NCBI GenBank assembly: GCA_040385105.1
Contig: JAZKHY010000085.1
Location: 1 to 64,000, forward strand
DNA: 64,000 nucleotides
From: JACMQX01 sp040385105
GTDB taxonomy: Bacteria > Pseudomonadota > Gammaproteobacteria > Burkholderiales > Burkholderiaceae_C
Reading direction: 5' to 3'
The notes under the pieces are model-generated. The model was not told where the DNA came from. It saw only the letters and a list, made by a program, of their open reading frames with translations, and ran no database searches. The number at the start of each line of letters is the position of its first letter. Position 1 is the first letter of the stretch. Shown here one piece after another: positions 1 through 10,718 of this stretch. The translations under genes and the position numbers were made by a program.

Positions 1-2
1 TC

Positions 3-947
<945 letters not shown>

Positions 948-957
948 AAACTTTTTG

Positions 958-1518
958 ATGAGCATTGCCACCGTTCCTGCCGTTCCCGCTCAGCGCACGC
1001 CCGCCCGCGTGCGGCTGCGTCCCACGATGCAGAGCGACCTGGACTTCGTCCTGACGCTGGAGCAGGACCGCGCCAATCTGCCGTTCATCACGCCCTGGGA
1101 GCGCATGCAGCATGAAGCGGCAATCCGCTTTCCGGACTTCCGCCATTTCGTCATCGAGGGCGGATCGGGCCTGGACGCCGCCGGCTTCCTCATCCTCATC
1201 GGCTGCCGCAGCCCGCACCAGTCGCTGGAACTCAAGCGCATGGTGGTGCAGGTCAAGGGCAAGGGCTTTGGCCGTGCCGCATTGCGCATTGCCAAGAAAA
1301 TTGCGTTCGACGACCTGGGCGCGCACCGTTTCTGGCTGGATGTGAAGGGCCTCAACAGCCGCGCCAAGATGCTGTATGACAGCGAGGGCTTCATGGTCGA
1401 AGGCCGCCTGCGCGATGCCGTGCGGGTGAGCGGCGGCTACGACTCGCTGATCGTCATGTCCATGCTCAAGCCGGAGTTCGAAGAGCGCAGGGGCAGGGGC
1501 CTGGAGGTGTTCTCGTGA
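958..1518 (+). CDS. GNAT family N-acetyltransferase
   Basis: A protein of about 186 residues with the Gcn5-related acetyltransferase fold, expected to move an acetyl group from acetyl-CoA to an amine. The middle has the acetyl-CoA loop region (ELKRMVVQVKGKGFGRAALR, residues about 92-111, containing the Q/RxxGxG/A-like segment KGKGFG). It is followed by the typical HRFWLDVKGLNSRAKMLYDSEGF strand-helix-strand, in which a side-chain donor precedes a Tyr. ATG at 958 is preferred to the in-frame TTG at 955. The gene ends inside a GTGA overlap with the next gene, so the two are translationally coupled. The substrate cannot be told; RimJ/RimL-like protein or small-molecule acetylation are both possible. 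Confidence 0.85.
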   Translation: MSIATVPAVPAQRTPARVRLRPTMQSDLDFVLTLEQDRANLPFITPWERMQHEAAIRFPDFRHFVIEGGSGLDAAGFLILIGCRSPHQSLELKRMVVQVKGKGFGRAALRIAKKIAFDDLGAHRFWLDVKGLNSRAKMLYDSEGFMVEGRLRDAVRVSGGYDSLIVMSMLKPEFEERRGRGLEVFS

Positions 1519-2417
1519 GCCACCCGATGTCTGCCATTGTTTCCAGGCTTGTGCCCGCGCGCATCCTCGCGGTGCTCTGCATGGCAGTCTTGCCCGTGGT
1601 GGCGCAGGCTGATGTGTGGGGCTACGTTGACGGCAAGGGCGTTGCGCACTTTGCCAATGAGCGGGTCGATGAGCGCTATGAACTGTTCTACCGCGGCGGC
1701 GAGAACTTCGACACCAACAACGGTGTGCGTGCCGAATACCCGCGGCCGGTGGCCGTGCCGGCCACGCCCCACAAGCTGCTGACCTACTTTGACGTCTCGC
1801 CGAGCTTCAAGGCCGTGCGCCACCACATCCGCGATGCGTCCAACACCCACAACATCGACTTCGAGCTGATCCAGGCGCTGATTGCCACCGAATCGGGTTT
1901 TGATGCCGATGCCGTCTCGCCCAAGGGCGCGGTCGGCCTGATGCAGCTCATGCCGGCCACGGCCCAGCGCTACGGCGTCGTGAGCGACAGGAAGGTGCCG
2001 CTCGAAAAGAAGCTGACGGACCCCCGCACCAACATCCGCGCCGGCAGCCGCTACCTGAGCGACCTCATCAGGATGTTCCCCGGCAAGCTGGAACTGGCCC
2101 TGGCGGCCTACAACGCCGGCGAGGGCGCGGTGCAGCGGGCTGGCAACAGGATTCCCAACTACAAAGAGACGCAGAACTACGTCAAGACGGTGATGCAGCT
2201 CTACACCATGCTCAAGCCGGTCAACGTGGCTGACCCGCGGCGCGCGCCTTCGCGGGTGCGCATGGAGTTGCAGGGCACGGCGCCCGGCAGCGTGTTCCGC
2301 CAGGGGGCGCCTGTGGGCGGCGCGGTGGGGCGCGGCAACATGATTGCGCCGCTGATGCCGGCAACGCCGGTGGCAGCCGCGCCGTTGCAGCCCGGGTTCA
2401 AGACAGAAACGGACTGA
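1515..2417 (+). CDS. lytic transglycosylase (SLT domain) with signal peptide
   Basis: Exported murein hydrolase of 300 residues that cleaves the MurNAc-GlcNAc bond to give 1,6-anhydro ends. Residues 1-32 form a signal peptide ending at about AQA-DVW. Residues 33-75 resemble the DUF4124-like beta module often placed before SLT domains (VWGYVDGKGVAHFAN). The SLT domain spans about 110-220, with catalytic Glu126 in ATESGFD and the downstream motifs GLMQLMP and ALAAYNAGEGAV. The tail after about residue 235 is Pro/Ala-rich. The GTG at 1515 overlaps the preceding stop and has GGAGG at 1503-1507; an in-frame ATG at 1527 is the alternative. It lies between parE and parC, a location that says little about its role. 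Confidence 0.9.
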   Translation: MSHPMSAIVSRLVPARILAVLCMAVLPVVAQADVWGYVDGKGVAHFANERVDERYELFYRGGENFDTNNGVRAEYPRPVAVPATPHKLLTYFDVSPSFKAVRHHIRDASNTHNIDFELIQALIATESGFDADAVSPKGAVGLMQLMPATAQRYGVVSDRKVPLEKKLTDPRTNIRAGSRYLSDLIRMFPGKLELALAAYNAGEGAVQRAGNRIPNYKETQNYVKTVMQLYTMLKPVNVADPRRAPSRVRMELQGTAPGSVFRQGAPVGGAVGRGNMIAPLMPATPVAAAPLQPGFKTETD

Positions 2418-2424
2418 GGAGCCG

Positions 2425-3581
2425 ATGGGGGTCAGCGTATCTCCGGTGTTCCTCAGTGGTGCTTTCGCCGGCATCACCGCCCTGATATTGCTGCTGAGCC
2501 TGCTCATCGGCCAGGCCTACCGGGAGCGGATGCTCTGGTGGCATGCGGCAACACTGGGCGTCGCGCTGGTCGCGCAGCTTTGCGGTGCCGTTGGCGCGGA
2601 TGAGGTGGGTGCCCTGTTCCATGCCTTGCAGGTCCTGCTGGCGGTGCAGACGCTGCGCTTCACGCTGGGCTCCGACGGGCCGGTGCGCGGCGCCTGGAAG
2701 GCCTCGCGCTGGCTGATGCTCTCGCTGGGCTTGGTCTTGCTGCTGCAGCTCGCATGGGCACATTCCTACCTGTGGATGCTGTTGCCGTGGGCCGTGGTCA
2801 CCTGCTGGTACCTGGCCCGCTGCTGGGACCAGGGGCAGCCCTGGATTTCCTGGATGGCGGTGGGCCAGCTTGCCTGGGCCATGCAGTGGCTGGTGTGGAC
2901 ATATGCCCACGTGGCCGGCGACGGCAATGCGCCCTACACCGACGTTGCCAGCCTGGCCATGCTGGCGCTGGCCGGCAGCGCCATTTACCTGGCGATGGTC
3001 TGGCGCAGCCGGATCCAGAGCGAGAACAGCCTGCGGGTGCAGGCCCGCGAAAAGGTGGACCCGCTGACCGGCTTTGTCATGCCGCGCATCTTCTTCACGC
3101 AGGTCAACGATGCTCAGGTGCGCTCGCTCAGCCTGGGGTACTCCACCGTGCTGCTGCTGGTGCGCCTGCACAACCTGGAGCAGATCATGAAGGAGCGCGA
3201 GGCTGAAACCAGCGAGCCGATTGTGCTGGCCGCTGCGCAGGCGATCGCCAGCGCACTGCGCCCGCATGACATTGGCGCGCGTGTCTCCGGCAACCGTTTT
3301 GGCGTGCTGGCCGAGGGTGTGTCCACCCGCGAAGGCGCCGTTGATCTGGCCACGCGCATCCTTGCACACGGCCTGCGAGGCGCCGACTTCGGGCTGCCGG
3401 GCAGCGAGATGAAGTTCCACATCGCCGGCATCGAGATCTCGCGCCTGGGGCTGGATGTGGGCCTCATCCTCAAAGGCCTGGAAGACGCACTGGCCGGCAT
3501 CGGCCCGGCCACCGGCGGCCGGCCGATACGTATCCTCACCGAACTCGAAATACCTCTTTCCATTGATGGGACCCTTCCGAC

Positions 3582-3585
<4 letters not shown>
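2425..3585 (+). CDS. membrane protein with degenerate GGDEF domain
   Basis: A 386-residue protein with six or seven hydrophobic segments in residues 8-195 and a GGDEF-like cytoplasmic domain from about 205 to 370. The domain begins with the usual DPLTGF (212-217). The catalytic GG[DE]EF loop is replaced by SGNRF (288-292), so the metal-binding acidic pair and the substrate-binding glycine are missing. Cyclic di-GMP synthesis is therefore not expected; the domain may act as a sensor, scaffold or GTP-binding relic. A GAGGAG ribosome site precedes the ATG. The stop overlaps the GTG of parC (GTGA), so it is translated in series with topoisomerase IV. The ligand of the membrane part is unknown. 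Confidence 0.8.
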
Positions 3586-5921
<2,336 letters not shown>

Positions 5922-5926
5922 CCGGC

Positions 5927-6379
5927 ATGCAGCGGCGGGCCGCCGTCCTGTCGATGCTCCTGCCGTGGATGGCATCCGCATGGGGCGCGACGCCGTCGCC
6001 GATTGCGTCGCGTTTCACCGCGCAGAAGGTGGTTCAGGGCCCTGATGGCAAGGAATCGCTGGAAGACGCGGCCAATGTCAGTGTGGGCGATACGGTGCAG
6101 TACAGCGTGCGGCACCGCAATGTGTCCAGGCGCCGCCTGTTGAATGTCGACTTCGGCATCCCCATCCCGGCGGGTACAAGCTATGTGGACGGCAGCGCAT
6201 CGCCCGAAGGCGCCAGGCGCGTCAGGACGGGCAAGCAGACGGACCAGATGCAGTGGCGCGTCGGCAAACTCGAGCCGGGCGACGAAGCGGTGTTGAGTTT
6301 GCGCGTGAAGATCGACCCGGACCCGATGCTCACCCCCTCGCCTGTGGAACCTCGCCGGCCCGAGTTCCGGACGCGCTAG
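5927..6379 (+). CDS. small exported protein with DUF11-like beta domain
   Basis: A 150-residue protein with a short signal peptide (residues 1-20, cleavage near SAWGA). One beta-sandwich-like domain follows, resembling the DUF11 repeats of surface proteins: the phrase about a conserved GDTVQYSVRHRNVS, followed by an ideal IP(I/A)GTSYVDGSA strand pair and a closing LEPGDEAVLSLRVKI. It probably folds as a single Ig-like module in the periplasm or on the outer surface. It starts 5 bases after parC and is likely cotranscribed with it. No catalytic residues are evident. Its role is unknown; the family assignment rests on the GDTV.Y...N and PxGT patterns only. Confidence 0.65.
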   Translation: MQRRAAVLSMLLPWMASAWGATPSPIASRFTAQKVVQGPDGKESLEDAANVSVGDTVQYSVRHRNVSRRRLLNVDFGIPIPAGTSYVDGSASPEGARRVRTGKQTDQMQWRVGKLEPGDEAVLSLRVKIDPDPMLTPSPVEPRRPEFRTR

Positions 6380-6404
6380 GGTCTGGTTCCCGGTCGGGCG
6401 GTTG

Positions 6405-6860
6405 TTATTCCACTTCGACAATCATCTCGATTTCAACGCAGGAGCCCGTGGGAATCTGCGCCACGCCGAACGCGCTGCGCGCATGCGCGCCCTTGTCACC
6501 GAACACCTGGCCGATCAGCTCGGAGGCGCCGTTCGTCACAAGGTGCTGCTCGATGAAGTCGGGCGTGGAGTTGACCAGGCTCATCAGCTTGACGATGCGC
6601 CTGACCTTGTTCAGGTCGCCGACTGCTGCATGCAGTGTCCCCATGAGGTCGATGGCCACCGAGCGCGCTGCCGGTTTGCCTTCTTCGGTGGTCATGTTCT
6701 TGCCGAACTGGCCAGTCCAGGGTTTGCCGTCCCTCTTGGCGGTGTGGCCGCTGATGAACACCAGGTTGCCGGTGCGCACGAAGGGCACGTAGGCGGCAGC
6801 GGGCGTCGCCACCGGCGGCAGCGTGATGTTGAGTTCCTTGAGTTTGTCGTAAACGCTCAT
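6405..6860 (-). CDS. RidA family (YjgF/YER057c) protein
   Basis: A 151-residue member of the RidA superfamily. The archetype hydrolyses reactive 2-aminoacrylate and related imines, protecting PLP enzymes. The sequence carries the family pattern VFISGHTA near residue 35, a central RSVAIDLMGTL, and the C-terminal HARSAFGVAQIP...VEIEM. The Arg in HARSAFGV matches the conserved substrate-binding arginine. It belongs to the longer Rut/YjgH-like branch rather than to the short RidA. The gene starts 23 bases after the transglutaminase-like gene on the same strand and is probably the last gene of that operon. A stable homotrimer is expected from the family. The true substrate in this context is unknown. 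Confidence 0.9.
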   Translation of the reverse strand: MSVYDKLKELNITLPPVATPAAAYVPFVRTGNLVFISGHTAKRDGKPWTGQFGKNMTTEEGKPAARSVAIDLMGTLHAAVGDLNKVRRIVKLMSLVNSTPDFIEQHLVTNGASELIGQVFGDKGAHARSAFGVAQIPTGSCVEIEMIVEVE

Positions 6861-6883
6861 GGCGAAATCTTTCAGGGTTGAAA

Positions 6884-7816
6884 TCAGGCCGGGATTGTAG
6901 GAGACAGCACAACGTCCGGCTCCTTGTCCAGCGGCACCACCGTCACGCCCACATCCAGCGTGTGGTTGGCGCCGCCGTGGATCACGCCGCGGATGGGCGA
7001 TACGTCGGAGTAGTCGCGACCGATGGCCAGCGTCACGTAGTCTTCGCCGGGGGCGCGGTTGTTGGTCGGGTCAAAGTCGCACCAGCCGGACCAGCTTGCC
7101 GCATCGCCCGGCGCGGGCGGTACATAGACCGAGACCCACGCGTGCGATGCATCGGCGCCCACCAGGCGGGGGCGGCCGGGCGGCGGCTCGGTCAGCAGGT
7201 AGCCGCTGACGTAGCGCGCCGGCAGGCCCATGGTGCGCATGCAGGCGACCATGATGTGGGCGAAGTCCTGGCAGACACCCTTGCGCAGCTCCAGCGCCTC
7301 CAGCGCCGGGGTGCTGACCTCGGTGACTTCGGTCTCGTAGGTGAAGTCGGTCCAGATGCGCGTCATCAGGTCGCGCGCGGCCTCCAGCACCGGGCGGTCG
7401 GTCGTGAAGCTGGCGTTGGCATAGTCCTTGAAATTCTCGTGCCGCGGTGAATACGGCGATGCAAACAGGAACTCCGCCGCCGCATCAAAAATGGCGCCGC
7501 GCCGGTAGCGGAAATGCTCGCGCACCTGCTCCCAGGTCAGCACGCTGGCCACGCTCGGCGGGGCGCTGGTCTGCACCAGGCTGTCAGCCACCACCTTCAG
7601 TTCCTCATGCCGGGCCTGCAGCGAGAAGAAGGTACGTGCATTGCCATAGATGTCCACGCCGTCGGTGCGCTGGGCGGGTTCGGGCGTGATGGCCAGGGAG
7701 TGCCGCAGCACCCGCTGCCAGGGCGTGTCCAGCGGCTTTAGGTGCGCGACATGCTGCGCAGTCTTGACCGGCGGCGCATAGTCGAACAGGGTTTCATGGA
7801 TGACGCGCAGCAGCAT
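6884..7816 (-). CDS. transglutaminase-like cysteine protease family protein
   Basis: A 310-residue protein. An N-terminal beta region (bacterial transglutaminase-like N-domain, residues 1-90, starting with MLLRVIHETLFDY) is followed by a transglutaminase core. The catalytic triad is Cys182 in RKGVCQDFAH, His225 in DASHAWVS and Asp249 in CDFDPTNN. In this architecture the domain is thought to act as a protease or amide-exchange enzyme. The ATG at 7816 is chosen because the N-terminal domain begins exactly there and AGGATC precedes it; the longer open frame would run into the neighbouring gene. It sits 31 bases after the ATP-grasp/alpha-E gene. Co-occurrence of these families is widespread in bacteria, but the substrate has not been established to my knowledge. 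Confidence 0.88.
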   Translation of the reverse strand: MLLRVIHETLFDYAPPVKTAQHVAHLKPLDTPWQRVLRHSLAITPEPAQRTDGVDIYGNARTFFSLQARHEELKVVADSLVQTSAPPSVASVLTWEQVREHFRYRRGAIFDAAAEFLFASPYSPRHENFKDYANASFTTDRPVLEAARDLMTRIWTDFTYETEVTEVSTPALEALELRKGVCQDFAHIMVACMRTMGLPARYVSGYLLTEPPPGRPRLVGADASHAWVSVYVPPAPGDAASWSGWCDFDPTNNRAPGEDYVTLAIGRDYSDVSPIRGVIHGGANHTLDVGVTVVPLDKEPDVVLSPTIPA

Positions 7817-7847
7817 GGCAGAAAGATCCTGGGGAAAGGCGGACGCT

Positions 7848-10457
7848 TCAGGCGCCAACGCTCTGCTTGGAATCGCCCGAATGGGTGAAGTAGCGTGTGC
7901 CGATGGCGTCAGACAGATGGTACGCCGCATCGGTGCATTGCTGCAGGTGACCGGTCAGCGCGCTGAACTTGCCGTCCGCGTCGCGCATGCACATTTCTTC
8001 CAGCGACCATTCCCGCGGGTCCGGCACGGTCAGGGCGATCTCGGGCATCTCGCCGGACGCGCTGCCCTCCAGCTTGGCCAGGCGCCCGCGCAGCGTCTGG
8101 GCCACCCAGCCGAGCGACCGCGGGTTGTCGCGGTCAAGCACCAGCAGGTCGAGCAGGGCGGAGATGTCGCGGCTCTGCTGGAACTGCGCATGGAAGGTGA
8201 TGGTGCTGTCGAACAGTGCAATCATGGCCTCGAAGCCGCCTTCCTCCAGCACCGAGCCGGTCTCGAAGCCATGGGCCAGCGCCGACGCGAGGAAGCCCAG
8301 GCGCTCGATGTGGCGGCCGGTACTCAGCAGGCGCCAGCCGTCGTCGCGCGTCATGCGGTCGGTCTGGGCGCCGGTCATGGCGGCCATGTAGCCGTTGATG
8401 TTCTCCAGCACGCTCAGCGCCTCGACCGAGGAATAGTCGCCGTCCCGCGCATAGGCGGCCGACTGCGTGAAGAAGTCGTTCTCGGCCCGCACGATCACGT
8501 TCCACTGCTCCTGGGACAGCCGCTCGCGCAGTGCCGAGGCCGCGCTCTTGAGCGCACGCAGGTTGTGGCCCACGCTGGTGGCCAGCTCGGTGTCGGCCAG
8601 GGCGGCGATCAGCGAACGCTCGAACACGCGCCGCGCCTGCGTGGCCGGCGGCACCTTGGACAGCACCAGCGCATGGTCCACGGCCAGCTCGCTGAGCCAG
8701 GCCAGCAGCGGCTGGGACGACTGGTCTTCACCGTTGAGGCATTCCAGCGTGAGGCGCGCCAGGCGGATGGTGTTCTCGGTTCGCTCGGTGTAGCGCCCCA
8801 GCCAGAAGAGGTTCTCTGCCGCGCGGCTGGTCACGCTGTGGGCGCGGTGCGAGGCGGCGAGCATGGAGTTGTCGCTGTGCAGCATCGTGGTGTGGTCCAC
8901 CTCGCCGTCGGTCAGCACCCAGACGTCGGCACTGCTGCCGCCGCGCTGCATGGAGGCGATTTCAAGCTCGGCCGTGGCAATGCGCGCCAGGCCGCCGGGC
9001 AGCACGCGCCAGGACTGCGGGCCGTCGGACACGGCAAACACGCGCAGCACCACCGAGCGCGGCATGATGCGGTTGCCGTGCCACACCGGCATCTGCGAAA
9101 GCGGCAGGTAGGCCTGCACCGTGTGCTCGTCGCCCTGGCGCACGATGCGGCCGGCCCATTCGTCCAGTTCGCGGCGCGACAGCGTCTTGCCCAGCACGGC
9201 CATGTTGCGGATGGTGTCGGGGTAGGTGGGCTTGATCACCCTGTCGCCCAGCTGCGGCAGCACGGCCTGCATGGCCGCGCGCTCGCCGCACCACCAGGTG
9301 GCCAGCGACGGGAGCTGCAGGTCCTCACCGAGCAGGTGGCGCGACAGCGCCGGCAGGAAGCCCAGCAGTGCGGTGGATTCCAGGAAGGCCGAGCCCGGCG
9401 CGTTGGCCACCAGCACATTGCCCGCGCGGATGGCCTGCAGCAGGCCGGGCACTCCCAGGCGGGAATCCGAGCGCAGCTCCAGCGGGTCCAGGAACTCGTC
9501 GTCCATGCGCTTGAGCAGGCCGTGCACCGGCTCCAGTCCCTTGAGCGTCTTGATGTAGAGCTTCTGGTCGCGCACCGTCAGGTCGCTGCCCTCGACCAGC
9601 GTGAGGCCGAGGTAGCGCGCCAGGTAGGCGTGCTCGAAATAGGTTTCGTTGTAAGGCCCGGGTGTCAGCAGCACGATGCGCGCGTCGGGGCCGGCGTTGC
9701 TCATCTGCTTGATGCCGTCGATCAGCGCCCGGTAGCAGGCGGCAAGCCGCTGCACATGCATGTCGCGGAAGGCCTCGGGGAAGAGGCGCGAAATGGTCAG
9801 GCGGTTTTCAAGCAGGTAACCCAGGCCCGAAGGCGCCTGGGTGCGCTGCGACACCACGCACCAGTTGCCGTCCGGCCCGCGCGCCAGGTCGAACGCAGCA
9901 ATGTGCAGGTGGGTGCCGCCAACCGGCTGCACGCCATGCATCGAGCGCAGGTAGCCTGGGTGGCCCTGCACAAGGGCTGGCGGGAGCAGCGCATCGGCCA
10001 GCAGGGTTTGCGGGCCGTAGACGTCGGCCATGATGCTGTCGAGCAGGCGCACACGCTGCAAGACGCCGGTCTCGATCTGCATCCAGCTGTCCGGTGTGAC
10101 GATCAGCGGGAAAAGGTCCAGCGACCAGGGGCGCTGCGGCCCGTTGGCGTCGGCATAGACGTTGTAGGTGACGCCGTTGGAGCGCACCTGGCGCTGCAGG
10201 TTGGCCGTGCGGCGGTTCAGGTCGTTGAAGCCTTCGCGGCCCAGGTGTTCGAAGAAGCGGCTCCACGTAGGGGTGAGCGGGGCTTGCGCCGCGGAGGGCG
10301 TGGCCGCAGCGGCGGCGCCGGCAGCGGGCGGGGCGGACGCTGCGCCGCGCAGCTCGTCAAAATGCCCGGTGGCCGCCAGCGGTGCCAGTGCCGCAGCGAG
10401 TTCGCCCGGTGACTCCTGCGAGTCGGCGTCAAAAAGCGAATTGTTTTGGTTTTCCAC
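7848..10457 (-). CDS. circularly permuted ATP-grasp and alpha-E domain fusion
   Basis: An 869-residue fusion. Residues about 75-500 form a circularly permuted ATP-grasp domain (DUF404/DUF407 type) with recognisable blocks YGPQTLLADALLPP, GYLRSMHGV, VLTPGPYNETYFEHAYLAR and a late GDRVIKPTYPD. Residues about 540-860 form an alpha-helical alpha-E (DUF403) domain starting at AENLFWLGRYTERTENTIR. In many genomes these are separate genes; here they are one. ATP-grasp enzymes ligate a carboxylate to an amine through an acyl-phosphate. Comparative genomics has suggested that such clusters build or modify a peptide, but I know of no biochemical proof. The N-terminal 60 residues are low in complexity. 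It is transcribed first, ahead of the transglutaminase and ridA. Confidence 0.87.
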   Translation of the reverse strand: MENQNNSLFDADSQESPGELAAALAPLAATGHFDELRGAASAPPAAGAAAAATPSAAQAPLTPTWSRFFEHLGREGFNDLNRRTANLQRQVRSNGVTYNVYADANGPQRPWSLDLFPLIVTPDSWMQIETGVLQRVRLLDSIMADVYGPQTLLADALLPPALVQGHPGYLRSMHGVQPVGGTHLHIAAFDLARGPDGNWCVVSQRTQAPSGLGYLLENRLTISRLFPEAFRDMHVQRLAACYRALIDGIKQMSNAGPDARIVLLTPGPYNETYFEHAYLARYLGLTLVEGSDLTVRDQKLYIKTLKGLEPVHGLLKRMDDEFLDPLELRSDSRLGVPGLLQAIRAGNVLVANAPGSAFLESTALLGFLPALSRHLLGEDLQLPSLATWWCGERAAMQAVLPQLGDRVIKPTYPDTIRNMAVLGKTLSRRELDEWAGRIVRQGDEHTVQAYLPLSQMPVWHGNRIMPRSVVLRVFAVSDGPQSWRVLPGGLARIATAELEIASMQRGGSSADVWVLTDGEVDHTTMLHSDNSMLAASHRAHSVTSRAAENLFWLGRYTERTENTIRLARLTLECLNGEDQSSQPLLAWLSELAVDHALVLSKVPPATQARRVFERSLIAALADTELATSVGHNLRALKSAASALRERLSQEQWNVIVRAENDFFTQSAAYARDGDYSSVEALSVLENINGYMAAMTGAQTDRMTRDDGWRLLSTGRHIERLGFLASALAHGFETGSVLEEGGFEAMIALFDSTITFHAQFQQSRDISALLDLLVLDRDNPRSLGWVAQTLRGRLAKLEGSASGEMPEIALTVPDPREWSLEEMCMRDADGKFSALTGHLQQCTDAAYHLSDAIGTRYFTHSGDSKQSVGA

Positions 10458-10718
10458 GAGTCATTCAATTGTCACATCTCCGGCGTGCCGTGCCGGACGG
10501 TGCGGCTACGCCTTTAGGGTGATGTTGTGTACAAGCGACTCCGCCGGCCGCGCGCGGACAGAGCAAACCCTCAATTCCCGTGCAATTCGTGCGCCCGCGA
10601 ACGGCAAACCGGCCATTTAAAGGCGAAAATAGCGCCCTTGCCCCCAGCCAGTCCCTTTCCGGACGCCGCGCGCGGGAATGGCCGCCCGTTGGGGCCTCCT
10701 TACAACGATGTCGTTTTC
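10458..10718. promoter_or_regulatory. divergent intergenic region between ATP-grasp and DUF349 genes
   Basis: About 260 bases separate two divergent coding regions, so promoters for both should lie here. By eye no convincing -35/-10 pair or operator palindrome can be assigned. A reading frame continues upstream from the DUF349 gene to 10527, but its composition in that stretch (MYKRLRRPRADRA) does not look like the family. Confidence 0.4.

Noticed and set aside
7800..10412. 870-codon open frame on the + strand opposite the ATP-grasp/alpha-E gene
   Set aside because: Its translation is His/Gln/Arg/Val-rich with no motif. It is the usual antisense shadow of a GC-rich gene, and the minus-strand frame has clear family motifs.
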